Shown: piece by piece, positions 16,082-25,637 of the stretch
How positions within the stretch are numbered: position 1 is the first letter of the stretch
Layout: each line of letters opens with the position of its first letter
From: an uncultured Methanobrevibacter sp.
Lineage (GTDB): Archaea > Methanobacteriota > Methanobacteria > Methanobacteriales > Methanobacteriaceae
Assembly: GCF_905235195.1 (NCBI RefSeq)
Contig: NZ_CAJOKH010000027.1
Coordinates: 1 to 54,605 of the forward strand
DNA: 54,605 nt
Direction: 5' to 3'
The notes under the pieces: model-generated
Told to the model about the DNA's origin: nothing
The model's database searches: none
The model's input: only the letters and a program-made list of their open reading frames with translations
Position numbers and translations under genes: made by a program

Positions 16082-17483
16082 TTAAACACCCAACCGTTTT
16101 ATTTTTATTTACGAAATTTCTGTCAAATATAAATGCATTTGATGGACAAATATTTTTACATGCTCCACACTTAATACATTTTTCATCATCTACACTTACG
16201 CTATCACCATTATCAATAATAGCGTCTTGCTTACAAATATCATAACATAATTTACAATAAATACATAATTTAGAATCAACATTATTAAATCCATCAATTA
16301 CTATTTTTTTAGCCAGTGTAGATTTTTCAATAGCATCTGTAGGACAATATATTCCACAAGTTTCACAAAGTATACAATCATCAAGATTTACTTCAATACC
16401 CTCCTTTTTTAGTATTATTGCGTTTTTAGGACATAGCTCTGCACATGTTCCACATGAAATACAATTATTATTAGCTTTACCATCCCAAGTAATGGTTTTG
16501 TATATCCTCGCCTTATTTTCACATACTTTTACACAATTTCCACACATAGTACAGTAACCTTCAAGGAAATATTCTTTTTGAGTATTATTCATTATTAATC
16601 CATTACTATTTATGTGTAAACTTGAAGTTGGACATAAATCTATTGCTTGGTTAAAATTTTCTAATGTATCAACATCACAAGATGGATCATATCTTAATTT
16701 ACCATTAATTCTTTTAAAAGATTCAGTGTCTGATACATCATCACATAAACCACAATTTATACATGAAACAATACTTCCATCATTTTTTTGATTTAATTTA
16801 ATAATACTTATTTTATAATCATTAACTAAAATAGCCTCATTAGGACATGATTTTAAACAATTTAAACATAATGAGCAGTAATCATGATTAATAATTGTAT
16901 CTTTCATAGCTCCTGTAGGACATACATCCTCACAAACATTACAATTATTACAAATACCCCTTTCCTTATCGACTCTTAATTTAATAGCATTTGTAGGGCA
17001 ATAATATTCACATCTTCCACATAAGGTACAATCCTCATAATTAGTAACAAGAGATAATCTTGATACTTCTTTTGAATGTGAAGTCCTATGTGTATTATAA
17101 CTTGGAATAATAGAATCTAAAGATTTAAGATAATTTAATTGTTTATCTTTAATTAAATCAAATCCATCTACTCTAGCATTAATACCACAAGCATCAACAC
17201 ATCTGCCACAACGTGAACAGATTCCTTTGACAATACCATCATCAATTTTAATATTACTTATAGGACAATTAAATTTACAAACCCCACATCCATTACATTT
17301 AACTCTATCAACCACATATCCCCCATACTCATTTTTAAAAATAGCATTATTAGGACATCTTTGATAACAAATTCCACAAGTAATACAACTAAATGCTTTA
17401 TTATTTATTAATCGTATTGCTTCTGTAGGACATTGTTTAATACATTCTCCTAAACCTTGGCATTTATTTGTAGATAAAAACAT
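16065..17483 (-). CDS. ehbK: Energy-converting hydrogenase B polyferredoxin
   Basis: A 472-residue polyferredoxin. I count about thirteen 4Fe-4S motifs. Eleven are regular CX2CX2CX3C units, such as CITCGICYQRC, CNGCGVCKFNC, CTLCGRCEYYC and CIKCGACKNIC. The first (CQGLGECIKQC) has a wider first spacing, and the eighth (CINCGLC) has its last cysteine only about 38 residues later, in AIDLCP. It is an electron wire or store for Ehb. AGGAAG stands 11 nt before the ATG, so translation may be weaker than that of its neighbours. Followed by ehbL with overlap. Confidence 0.92.
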   Translation of the reverse strand: MFLSTNKCQGLGECIKQCPTEAIRLINNKAFSCITCGICYQRCPNNAIFKNEYGGYVVDRVKCNGCGVCKFNCPISNIKIDDGIVKGICSRCGRCVDACGINARVDGFDLIKDKQLNYLKSLDSIIPSYNTHRTSHSKEVSRLSLVTNYEDCTLCGRCEYYCPTNAIKLRVDKERGICNNCNVCEDVCPTGAMKDTIINHDYCSLCLNCLKSCPNEAILVNDYKISIIKLNQKNDGSIVSCINCGLCDDVSDTESFKRINGKLRYDPSCDVDTLENFNQAIDLCPTSSLHINSNGLIMNNTQKEYFLEGYCTMCGNCVKVCENKARIYKTITWDGKANNNCISCGTCAELCPKNAIILKKEGIEVNLDDCILCETCGIYCPTDAIEKSTLAKKIVIDGFNNVDSKLCIYCKLCYDICKQDAIIDNGDSVSVDDEKCIKCGACKNICPSNAFIFDRNFVNKNKTVGCLNGKSN

Positions 17484-17500
17484 GATATTAACTTCCTAAT

Positions 17501-17758
17501 CTATGAATTCTTATTTGAATTCTCTTTTCTTCCAAATAATAATTTCCCAATAACAAGCCCCAAAGATGCAGAGAAAAAACCTAATGATATTGGAAGATTT
17601 TCGTAAAATGGAAATTCACCTTCAAGACAAGATATGATTAATAAGAATATAAACATGAACAAAAGTGAAGAATAATTAAAATATTCATTTTTCCTAAATG
17701 AAAATCCTACAACCAATCCAAAAATTAAACCTACGATAATTGGACCCCAACTAATCAT
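17501..17758 (-). CDS. ehbJ: Energy-converting hydrogenase B subunit J (small membrane protein)
   Basis: An 85-residue membrane protein with three hydrophobic segments (about residues 3-20, 30-46, 58-74) and a polar end. It overlaps the end of ehbI by 8 bp (ATG inside GATGATTAG). Identity rests mainly on size, topology and order within the ehb cluster. No catalytic motif. Confidence 0.8.
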   Translation of the reverse strand: MISWGPIIVGLIFGLVVGFSFRKNEYFNYSSLLFMFIFLLIISCLEGEFPFYENLPISLGFFSASLGLVIGKLLFGRKENSNKNS

Positions 17759-18242
17759 CTTCTTCTGCCTCCTCAGTTAAAGATTTAAAACCTAAAAATG
17801 CAATTACAACTGCACTTAATCCAACGAATACCTTAAGACCAACTAAAATATTGAAATAAGGTACAGCTCCCGCATTTGTTACATCAGGATAATGGAATAT
17901 ATTGACAATGAAATTTGGTACAACTGAATAGAAATCAGTACCTACATTATATAAAAATGATCCTCCATATACTAATCCAACAAGGCCTATGAAAATAAAG
18001 CCTAATGCACCTAAAGTTTCAATAATAGATATATATTTATGTGAAAGTTCTATAGGAGAGTCATTCAATCCAAATATCAAAATAACTAATATTATTCCTG
18101 ATGCAATCATAGCTCCACCTTGGAAACCTCCACCAGGAGTAATATGTCCACCAAGAACAGTTAATATTCCTAAAGCAATGAAAATAAAAGCTACAGGCAT
18201 TGCAAAAATCTTTAATATAGGACTAATGTCATCATTGGTCAT
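17751..18242 (-). CDS. ehbI: Energy-converting hydrogenase B subunit I (MrpB/MnhB-like)
   Basis: A 163-residue membrane protein with the MnhB hallmark GGHITPGGGFQGGAMIASG (residues 34-52) and four hydrophobic segments, ending in an acidic tail (EEAEEDD). It belongs to the Mrp antiporter-like module and probably helps pass Na+ or H+. I start it at ATG 18242, 6 nt after GGAGG; the longer frame to 18272 lacks a ribosome site. It overlaps ehbH by 11 bp. Confidence 0.88.
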   Translation of the reverse strand: MTNDDISPILKIFAMPVAFIFIALGILTVLGGHITPGGGFQGGAMIASGIILVILIFGLNDSPIELSHKYISIIETLGALGFIFIGLVGLVYGGSFLYNVGTDFYSVVPNFIVNIFHYPDVTNAGAVPYFNILVGLKVFVGLSAVVIAFLGFKSLTEEAEEDD

Positions 18243-18516
18243 TTTTACCCTCCTTAATTCTTCCATAACCAAATATTAAAAGGACAATAACTACTGCACT
18301 AACTAATATTAAAGCTTCTCCTAAAGTATCATAACCCCTCCAATCAAATACAACAAGGGTTACCATATTTGGCTCTATTTGAGTTCCTAAATATGTATAA
18401 ACTTTACTAATACCTGGATCAATTATTTGCCTTAAATCATAAAATGCATCGAATAAACTTACAGTAAATAAAATTACTGCAATAGTGGCAATTATATTAC
18501 GAACTGAACTAGACAT
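18232..18516 (-). CDS. ehbH: Energy-converting hydrogenase B subunit H (Mrp-like membrane protein)
   Basis: A 94-residue protein with two strong membrane helices and between them VVFDWRGYDTLGEALIL, a signature shared with the C-terminal part of MrpA and with MBH/MBX subunits. It starts at ATG 18516, whose A is the last base of the ehbG stop codon, after a GGGG ribosome site; the upstream TTG is unlikely. Part of the ion-translocating module. Confidence 0.87.
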   Translation of the reverse strand: MSSSVRNIIATIAVILFTVSLFDAFYDLRQIIDPGISKVYTYLGTQIEPNMVTLVVFDWRGYDTLGEALILVSAVVIVLLIFGYGRIKEGKNDQ

Positions 18517-18836
18517 TATAATCCCCCCCAATAAAATATACTAACAATGACTCCAAGAGAAACAACAGCATAAAACAACATCTTTTCAATTGAATCATCC
18601 TGCTCTTGGAATAATTTAATACTAATTGGTAAATTAGATAAAATTAAAACAAGGAGAACTAATATAACAACAGCTGTTAAAACTATACTAATATGTCTTA
18701 GAAGTAGTGCTGTAATTAAAGTTGATGAAATTATAATTAACTCAGCTGCAATGGAACCTGAGACATTTTCATTAGTTATTTGATTTTTTGAAAATTTATC
18801 CTTAAAATAATTTAAGAAATCATCATAAAAACTCAT
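18516..18836 (-). CDS. ehbG: Energy-converting hydrogenase B subunit G
   Basis: A 106-residue membrane protein: a charged N-terminus ([18 protein letters not shown]), then three hydrophobic segments. Start at ATG 18836, 6 nt after GGAGG that lies in the end of ehbF; the stop of ehbF and this ATG overlap (ATGA). The role is unknown beyond membership of the Ehb membrane arm, and the letter is assigned by cluster order. Confidence 0.8.
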   Translation of the reverse strand: MSFYDDFLNYFKDKFSKNQITNENVSGSIAAELIIISSTLITALLLRHISIVLTAVVILVLLVLILSNLPISIKLFQEQDDSIEKMLFYAVVSLGVIVSIFYWGGL

Positions 18837-20323
18837 AATAATCCTCCTATACATTGTGAAATAGGATTAGTAACAATTCCTGGATATAAACCTAATATTA
18901 AACAAATTATAAGTAAAACTGCAACAGCGAAAATCATAGATTTAGGAATTGATTCTTTAACGAATTTTAAATCATTTGGTTGGGGTTTTAAGAATATTGT
19001 ATAGAATGATTTAACAAATACAATAAATGTTGCAATACTTATAAGTACGATTATTACTGCTAATTCTGGATAACCAGAAGTTAAAGCAGCCTCAACAATC
19101 ATAAGTTTACTTCTAAATCCATTAAATGGAGGTACCCCTGCCATTGCAAAACCACCTAATAAAATCATTATTGCCATCATAGTGTTTTTACCAATGAGCC
19201 CTCCTAATTTTCTAGTATCTGAAGTATTAGTTAAATAAACAACAGACCCAAGGCCTATAAATAATAATGTAGTAACTAACATTTCATTTACTCCTTGGAA
19301 TAAACCTGCAGTAATGGCAAATTTACCACCAAGGCCAAAACCAAGTCCTACAAAACCTAATTCGCCAACAGATAAATAAGCTATCATTCGTCTAAAGTCT
19401 GTTTGTACTACAGCCATAGATACTCCTAATACCATTGCAATTATAGATATTAAAATCATTGCTCCTTTAAATAAATCAAAATCTCCAAATATTCTAAAGA
19501 TAACAATGACAAATGCAATTAAACTAATTAAACTCATAGCTTGGAGAATACAAGCCCCATATGGTTCAGCTTTACTATATACAGAAGATTTAATTACATG
19601 GAACGGAGGTAAACCTGATGCATATAGCCATCCGAAGAATATTAAACTAAATGCAAATAATAAAACTCCTCTAGAAATAGGAGTTTGAACCAAAGTACTA
19701 ACAGCCAAACTAATATCGGTAATATTTACACTACCACAAATTGCAAGTAATATTGTAATTCCTAAAAGTAAAATTGGTCCACCAATAGAACTTAAAATCA
19801 TATACTTTAATGCGGTTTCATAATTATCCTTTGCACTAGATGCTATAATTATACCTGTTTGTATTAAAGCTGCAATTTCAAAGAAAACATACATATTAAA
19901 TAAATCATCAGACAATATTAATGCAGAAACAGATGCCGTTCCCATAAATACCATAAATAAAAATGGACCAGATGATTTATTCTCAGAATTTAAATATGTT
20001 AATAGAGATAAAAATACAACTATTCCCAAAGCAAAAATAAATACTTTTGCAAGTGGCGTATATGAATATGTAATTGCAGGATGTAAATTATATAATGTTG
20101 AATTTGTTATATATGATGGAAGACCAGCAATATTTGATGAAGCTAATGGTTGATGACCGCCAAAGTAATGTAATCCATAACCGGTTATCAAAGTAAGTAT
20201 TGGCATTCCAATTCCAACAATAAAAGCAATAGCTTTAATTATTTTATTTTTTCCTGCAAATAAGTTTAAAAGTAATGCTGCAATAATCGGAATTATAACA
20301 ATTAAAGGGATCAATTCATTCAT
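18833..20323 (-). CDS. ehbF: Energy-converting hydrogenase B subunit F (NuoN/MrpD-like ion pump)
   Basis: A 496-residue membrane protein of the NuoL/M/N and MrpA/D family with about fourteen helices. Family landmarks are [20 protein letters not shown] (with the conserved helix-5-region Glu), [22 protein letters not shown], and [18 protein letters not shown]. It should form a cation or proton channel whose gradient drives uphill ferredoxin reduction. The GGGGG ribosome site lies inside ehbE, with 7 nt spacing, and the genes overlap by 4 bp. Confidence 0.92.
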   Translation of the reverse strand: MNELIPLIVIIPIIAALLLNLFAGKNKIIKAIAFIVGIGMPILTLITGYGLHYFGGHQPLASSNIAGLPSYITNSTLYNLHPAITYSYTPLAKVFIFALGIVVFLSLLTYLNSENKSSGPFLFMVFMGTASVSALILSDDLFNMYVFFEIAALIQTGIIIASSAKDNYETALKYMILSSIGGPILLLGITILLAICGSVNITDISLAVSTLVQTPISRGVLLFAFSLIFFGWLYASGLPPFHVIKSSVYSKAEPYGACILQAMSLISLIAFVIVIFRIFGDFDLFKGAMILISIIAMVLGVSMAVVQTDFRRMIAYLSVGELGFVGLGFGLGGKFAITAGLFQGVNEMLVTTLLFIGLGSVVYLTNTSDTRKLGGLIGKNTMMAIMILLGGFAMAGVPPFNGFRSKLMIVEAALTSGYPELAVIIVLISIATFIVFVKSFYTIFLKPQPNDLKFVKESIPKSMIFAVAVLLIICLILGLYPGIVTNPISQCIGGLL

Positions 20324-20709
20324 TGTTCATCCCCCATATCAGATTTATGTTTTAAAATTTCACGAGTACTTAAGCTACCATATTTCTTATATAACACCAT
20401 AACTATAGCCAACATAATAGCAAAAGTACTTGCACCAATAACAATACTTGTTAAAACTAATGCTTGAGGTAATGGATAAGCAGAATTTGTTACAAACCAA
20501 TTTGTGTTCATCCCAGGCATTAAAATAGGAACAACTCCTCCTTTATTAAAACCTAAAGATATAATAAATAGATTTACACCTTCCTCAATAAAAGAAAGTC
20601 CAATAATCTTTTTAATTATATTGTCAATATAAATAGCTGCGAAAATTCCTATAATTATTAATGCTCCAGCAGTAAACAAAGTTAATAATTGCATATCTAA
20701 TAATATCAT
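20320..20709 (-). CDS. ehbE: Energy-converting hydrogenase B subunit E (NuoK/MrpC-like)
   Basis: A 129-residue protein with three membrane helices and the MrpC/NuoK pattern: [18 protein letters not shown] with acidic residues in a helix, then [14 protein letters not shown], which is the closest match to MrpC. It overlaps ehbD by 4 bp and ehbF by 4 bp. Either ATG 20709 or ATG 20694 could start it; the first is kept for the overlap with the ehbD stop codon. Confidence 0.9.
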   Translation of the reverse strand: MILLDMQLLTLFTAGALIIIGIFAAIYIDNIIKKIIGLSFIEEGVNLFIISLGFNKGGVVPILMPGMNTNWFVTNSAYPLPQALVLTSIVIGASTFAIMLAIVMVLYKKYGSLSTREILKHKSDMGDEQ

Positions 20710-20954
20710 CCATCATCAACTCTTGTAGTTTTTTTAATAGCTAAAGCCGCAAATACTGGGATAATTGCCCCTCCAACAATAACTTGAGTTAAAGCTACAT
20801 CTGGAGCAAGTAATAATTGGAATAATAATGCAACTCCAACACCTGTAATACCAGATAAAATTGCTACTTCCAATAAATCAGTTTTAACAAGTGCTAATAT
20901 AGCACTAACTAAAGTAAAAATAATAATTATTATAAGAATTATAATCTCATACAT
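20706..20954 (-). CDS. ehbD: Energy-converting hydrogenase B subunit D (DUF4040/Mrp-like)
   Basis: An 82-residue protein with two to three membrane helices. The central [30 protein letters not shown] is the DUF4040 signature found in the MrpA C-terminal region and in MBH subunits. The longer frame back to 21026 lies inside ehbC and has no ribosome site; ATG 20954, overlapping the end of ehbC by 8 bp, is the start. Confidence 0.88.
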   Translation of the reverse strand: MYEIIILIIIIIFTLVSAILALVKTDLLEVAILSGITGVGVALLFQLLLAPDVALTQVIVGGAIIPVFAALAIKKTTRVDDG

Positions 20955-21246
20955 TTTCCTTATCCTCACTTTTATTGATTTTATCTTCACTATATAAATA
21001 TGCATTAGAGATAGTATGAGCAACAAATGGTGTTATTATTAAATATAAAAGTGCTATTAAATATTGGCCTAGACCAATAGATGCAAGAATACAAGCAACA
21101 TCCAAAACACCGAATAAATGTAATCTAACATAGAACACATTGTCCATATTACTATCTAATCTAATTATACCTATTGCTGCTATAAAAATTAAAATAGCTG
21201 CAATAATTATTAAAATAGCTTGTATTACCTCAACTATAAAAGACAT
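20947..21246 (-). CDS. ehbC: Energy-converting hydrogenase B subunit C (MnhG/MrpG-like)
   Basis: A 99-residue, three-helix membrane protein of the MrpG type: [42 protein letters not shown] is 7 nt before the ATG and overlaps the end of ehbB. Part of the antiporter-like module with EhbA, B, D, E, F, H and I. Confidence 0.87.
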   Translation of the reverse strand: MSFIVEVIQAILIIIAAILIFIAAIGIIRLDSNMDNVFYVRLHLFGVLDVACILASIGLGQYLIALLYLIITPFVAHTISNAYLYSEDKINKSEDKENV

Positions 21247-21247
21247 T

Positions 21248-21508
21248 TTATGTCCTCCTTAAAACAATTGCATAAGCTATAGTACCAACAACTCCTATAA
21301 ATATTAATGGGAATGCAATGTCTTTACAAAATTCAATAGAAAATATATTTCCCATAACAATTAGTAGCATAGCTAAAACTAAATTAATAACAGAACAACC
21401 TATAAGCGCATTAGAAATACCTTCCCTAGCAGCTAATCTTAAAGCTACAATCATCATAAATAAGAGTGCTAAAACTAAAATATATTGTGAAATTATTAGT
21501 ATATTCAT
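21248..21508 (-). CDS. ehbB: Energy-converting hydrogenase B subunit B (MnhF/MrpF-like)
   Basis: An 86-residue, three-helix protein of the MrpF type (LRLAAREGISNALIGCSVINL, then DIAFPLIFIGVVGTIAYAIVLRR). The frame opens at GTG 21517, but GTGAT there fits better as the ribosome site for ATG 21508. It is 36 bp after ehbA and 1 bp before ehbC. Confidence 0.86.
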   Translation of the reverse strand: MNILIISQYILVLALLFMMIVALRLAAREGISNALIGCSVINLVLAMLLIVMGNIFSIEFCKDIAFPLIFIGVVGTIAYAIVLRRT

Positions 21509-21544
21509 TACTATCACATATCAATAATGATTTTTAAAAAAGAA

Positions 21545-21859
21545 TTATTCTAACATTTTTTTAATATACGGTTCAAATGGAATAATATCTTTAGTATCCC
21601 TTGGAGCTATAATTGCTACTTTTATAATTTGATTTTCTGAATCCAAATCTACAGATAAGGTACCTGGAGTTAATGTAATACTATTTGCTAAAATAGTCTG
21701 AGAAACAGTACGTTTTAAATCTGTATGAATATCCACTATAACAGGATTAATACTGTCTTTTTTAAAAACTCTTAAAGCTACATCGATAGTTGCTTTAATA
21801 ATTTCAACTATTAATACCAAAATGTAGAGTATTCCATAAACAACTCTTTTCAAAAACAT
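21545..21859 (-). CDS. ehbA: Energy-converting hydrogenase B subunit A (MnhE/MrpE-like), first gene of the operon
   Basis: A 104-residue protein with one or two N-terminal membrane helices (VVYGILYILVLIVEIIKAT) and a soluble part typical of MrpE: TVSQTILANSITLTPGTLSVDL. ATG 21859 is preferred over TTG 21874, with GGGG about 9 nt upstream. No ehb gene lies further upstream, so the operon promoter should be in the following 100 bp; weak TATA-like sequences occur there, but none is decisive. Confidence 0.86.
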   Translation of the reverse strand: MFLKRVVYGILYILVLIVEIIKATIDVALRVFKKDSINPVIVDIHTDLKRTVSQTILANSITLTPGTLSVDLDSENQIIKVAIIAPRDTKDIIPFEPYIKKMLE

Positions 21860-22443
21860 TTTAAAAAGCCCCAAATTTCTTATAATTTTTAATTATCATG
21901 AAAAAATTCAATGAGTTATACAATAAATTTTCATGAATATAAAATAATATATCATGATTATTAATTATAAATCTTTTGATTTAATTGTTATTTTTTAAGT
22001 AATAAATTTTAGAAATATTGAAAAAAATTACAAAAAATGTTAAAAATAAATAAATAAACTAATAAATATCAAGATATTATTAAAATTTTTACTACTTTGT
22101 TTAAAAAAAGTAAAGCATGATGAAATATGATAAATTATTAAAAATCATTATGAAATTTATAAGGATAGTCAATAATTATCATTGATTAATTGATATTAGA
22201 ATTGCCATAATATCTTTAAATCATCATAAAATTAATAAAAAAAAGATAAGGATACCAATATATCAATTAAATAATATACTCCTTTGATAAAAATATCTGA
22301 TTTTTATTATGTCTCCTAAGCCCCAGAAATGCAAAATTATAAAAGATTAAACAAAAAACAGTTATATTGTTAAAATAATTGGAAATTCTAGAATTTATAT
22401 TATCTTTAATGAAAAAATCAAAAATTAAAAGAATTAAATTCTA
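21860..22443. other. AT-rich intergenic region upstream of the ehb operon
   Basis: It must carry the ehb promoter at its left end. I see no frame, no stable stem and no clear RNA. Around 22310-22335 a slightly richer patch (TGTCTCCTAAGCCCCAGAAA) stands out but folds into nothing convincing. Confidence 0.45.
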
Positions 22444-23085
22444 TTAAGGCTTTTTTTGAGCAATACCCCATCCATTATTAAATACAGCAAAGTTACAATA
22501 ATTAGGATTTCTTTGAACCAACAATTCAAATATTAATTTAATATGAGGAATAGTTTTTTCTTCAAATGGCATATTTTTAACATAGTCAAAATGTTTCATC
22601 TCATTACATTCTGCGAATGTCCAATTAATATCATCAAAGATTATCCAACCACCAGGTTTTAATAACTTATCAACTAATGAAAATGCTAATGCGTCAGTAT
22701 ACCAATCATGAGCTCCATCAATAAAACAAAAATCAAAAATAGGATCGGGGTTTTCTTGTATAAATTTCATTAATCTCCAATTATAAGAATTTTCATAATA
22801 AATTGTAACATATTCTCTTAAGTCACATTTTTCAAGTAATTGTTCGATATTTGGAGAATATTGATCTTTAGCACAATGTAAATCAATAGTAGTTAAATGA
22901 CCTTTGCCGATTTCTTTTAATGTAGAAGCCATGTAACATGAAGAAACACCATGATAAAATCCCAATTCCAATAAATTTGTAAGATTAAATGTTTTAACTA
23001 AATTATCAATAATTTTTGCTTCATATAATTTCATAAATGGAATATCACCAATTAACTCGTATGTTTTTTCTATTTCTAAGACCAC
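22444..23085 (-). CDS. Class I SAM-dependent methyltransferase
   Basis: A 213-residue cytoplasmic protein with a Rossmann methyltransferase core: motif I LLELGFYHGVSSCYMA, an acidic residue ending strand 2 (LTTIDLH), FDFCFIDGAHDWYTDALAF and PGGWIIFDDINW. This is the pattern of the Methyltransf_24 / CmcI-like group that often acts on sugars or small molecules; the acceptor cannot be told. The start is GTG 23085, exactly 7 nt after GGAGG. It stands alone in a gene-poor accessory region, with about 570 and 700 bp of AT-rich DNA on either side. Confidence 0.82.
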   Translation of the reverse strand: MVLEIEKTYELIGDIPFMKLYEAKIIDNLVKTFNLTNLLELGFYHGVSSCYMASTLKEIGKGHLTTIDLHCAKDQYSPNIEQLLEKCDLREYVTIYYENSYNWRLMKFIQENPDPIFDFCFIDGAHDWYTDALAFSLVDKLLKPGGWIIFDDINWTFAECNEMKHFDYVKNMPFEEKTIPHIKLIFELLVQRNPNYCNFAVFNNGWGIAQKKP

Positions 23086-23792
23086 TATATAACCTCCTTA
23101 ATAATTAAATAAGGTGTTAAGTTTTTGTATTGTAAGCAACTATTTTAATATTATTTTTTATATATTTTTTGTCAAATTCTAAGCACACTAATAATAAATT
23201 TGTTAAATTAAAAAATGACTTTAATTTAAAAATAAATTTAAATGTAAATAAAAACAAGGGATTTAGTGATTTAACATCTTACTATGATTAACTTATACTA
23301 AAAATTACATAATTTAGATTGTTGGACAAAATATTTATAAATATTGGGATTTTTAGCGATAATTGAGTTTTAATAAGTGTTCATTTTTATTTAATTTAGC
23401 TATTTTTTATTATATTTTGTTTATTTTAGTTATTTACATATTTTTTGTATATAGTAATCAACGATAAATTTTATATTTCTATTTTAGTTTTTATACAATT
23501 TTTTTTAGACAAAAAAGTATTATTCATAAATTTTATAAACTATCAACAAAATTTACATTATTTTAATATTAAAATTTTATTAACTAATCGAAAAAAAAGA
23601 TGAATTCAAAATTAGGATTAATTTATAGACTAATTTCCTAGAAAAATGAAATTAATATTCAAAAATCAACCGATGCTAAAAGATAAATAAAATCAAATAA
23701 TCTAAATTGATGGAAAATAGTGTTTTAATATTTAAATAAAATTTTATCAGTTAAATTTTTCACATCACAGATAGTAGAAAAAAATAAATAAG
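23086..23792. other. AT-rich divergent intergenic region
   Basis: Lies between the methyltransferase (minus) and the MATE gene (plus). No credible gene, repeat or RNA is seen. No Shine-Dalgarno sequence precedes the MATE start, so that transcript may have a short leader or none. Confidence 0.45.
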
Positions 23793-25595
23793 ATGGCATT
23801 TAAAGTTAATATTAATGAAATAAGAATATTGTATAAAAATATGTATAGAGAATATAAATTTTTAAATAATAAATATAAAAGTATTTTAGTATCTACTATT
23901 TTAGTACAACTATCAGATAAAATAGGTACAGTATTAGACACCATAATAATTGGATTTCTTTTAGGAAGTTTATACCTACCAGCAATAAATATTGTTACTC
24001 CTTTTCTTTTTTTAATAGGATGTATATACACATTATATGGAAATGGAGGAAGCATACTAAGTTTAAAAGCTAAAAATGAATTTGATTATGAGAAAACAAA
24101 TAAATATTTTACATTATCAATAATTGGAAGCGTGCTTGTCAGTTTTGTATATTCTATTTTTATATTCATTTTTGCAGATTTCCTTTTACATGCCCTAAAT
24201 ACTCCTAAAGAAATATTCATTATAAGTAAAACCTATCTGTTAATAATAACAGGTTTTTTCATATTAAATACATATATTAAAGTTCTTTCATTTTTTATAA
24301 AATCTGACGGAGAAGCAAAATTAACATTACGGGCAATACTTATTGCAAATATTTTAAACATAATTTTAGATTTCGTATTATACAAACTGCTTGAACCAAC
24401 AATTACAAGCATTGCACTTGCATTAGTTATAGGATATTTAATAAGTGCAATTTACATTTCAAGATATTATTTCAAAAAAGATGCAAGTTTTAAGTTAGTA
24501 TCCTTAAGTAAAATTTCATTTAAGGATTTCATACAATTTACAATAAGCGCTTTACATTCCACTCCTGAATTAATCGGAAGAATATTCCTCACTGTTAAAA
24601 CATCCGTTATTCTTTATTTATGTGCTACGTTTTTAGGTACATCTGGTCTTTTAGCATATCTGGTATATGATAATGTTGCAACAATTTTTTATTTAACAAT
24701 AACAGGAATAATGAATGCTGCTAATCCAATAATAACTCTATTTTACAATGAAAATGATTACCCTGCTGTAAAATTTATCATGAAAAAAAGTGTTGGGTAT
24801 GTTTTAATAGTAACTCTTGTAATAAGCAGTATACTCATTATTTATCCAGAAATACTACTTAAATTATTCAGTATAACTTCATTAAATCAACAAAAAATTG
24901 TTACAACAACAATAATCCTCACAAGTATTGGATTAATTGGCAAAAACCTCTGTTTAATACTTATAAACTATACTCAATCAATATCCAAATTTAACATTTC
25001 AGCGATTATGAATTTTATGGAGGAATTTGCGTGTCCTCTAATTTTTCTACCTCTATGTATTAGCCAATATGCAGGAATTGGTATTTGGATTGCCATTACA
25101 TTATCTGAAATAGTTACAACATCCATATATCCTCTTTTAGTAAGAAAGTATAAAAGAAAAGATAAAGACAGCTTTGTAAATACCTTGTTAATGGTTCAAG
25201 ATTCAGAATCAATCTACTGGACAATTACAAGAGGAACTTTTGAAGAACTAGATGCTTCTATGCAAAAATCAAATAAAGAGATTATAAAAAGCATTGAATC
25301 AATATTTAGCCGTGATTATTTAATTATTACAAAATCACTAGAATGCATAGCTAAAAATATTTTCAATGAAGAAAAAAACATAAATAAAATTGATATTTCA
25401 ATTATAAATAATAAAGATCAAACAATAATCCGATTAATTCATGAAGGAAATGCATATAATCCATTTGAAAATGAAAAACTATCACAATTTGAGTATATTA
25501 AAAATTTAAAAACCTTCAAATATTCATTTGATTACTACAGACTTTTCGAATTGAATTTCTCATATATTAATATAGATAATTCTGAGATTAAATAG
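23793..25595 (+). CDS. MATE family transporter with an unusual C-terminal extension
   Basis: A 600-residue protein. Residues 1 to about 455 form a MATE (Na+ or H+ driven multidrug/metabolite export) transporter with around twelve helices, including DKIGTVLDTIIIGFLLG near helix 1, GNGGSILSLKAKNE in the first loop and KSDGEAKLTLRAILIANILNI. Typical members are about 450 residues; here some 145 more follow, cytoplasmic by the positive-inside rule. That tail has SLECIAKN, IDISIINN, IRLIHEGNAYNPFE and YRLFELNFSYINI, the order of elements in a HATPase (RsbW-like) fold, with the Mg/ATP residues degenerate. The substrate is unknown. No ribosome site is seen. Confidence 0.85.
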   Translation: MAFKVNINEIRILYKNMYREYKFLNNKYKSILVSTILVQLSDKIGTVLDTIIIGFLLGSLYLPAINIVTPFLFLIGCIYTLYGNGGSILSLKAKNEFDYEKTNKYFTLSIIGSVLVSFVYSIFIFIFADFLLHALNTPKEIFIISKTYLLIITGFFILNTYIKVLSFFIKSDGEAKLTLRAILIANILNIILDFVLYKLLEPTITSIALALVIGYLISAIYISRYYFKKDASFKLVSLSKISFKDFIQFTISALHSTPELIGRIFLTVKTSVILYLCATFLGTSGLLAYLVYDNVATIFYLTITGIMNAANPIITLFYNENDYPAVKFIMKKSVGYVLIVTLVISSILIIYPEILLKLFSITSLNQQKIVTTTIILTSIGLIGKNLCLILINYTQSISKFNISAIMNFMEEFACPLIFLPLCISQYAGIGIWIAITLSEIVTTSIYPLLVRKYKRKDKDSFVNTLLMVQDSESIYWTITRGTFEELDASMQKSNKEIIKSIESIFSRDYLIITKSLECIAKNIFNEEKNINKIDISIINNKDQTIIRLIHEGNAYNPFENEKLSQFEYIKNLKTFKYSFDYYRLFELNFSYINIDNSEIK

Positions 25596-25637
25596 GAAGA
25601 ACGGAATATTTTACTTAATATTTTTTTTATTTCTTAT

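Noticed and set aside
22310-22335. Riboswitch or small RNA in the gap before the ehb operon
   Set aside because: A short C-rich patch only; no stem or conserved motif could be found around it.
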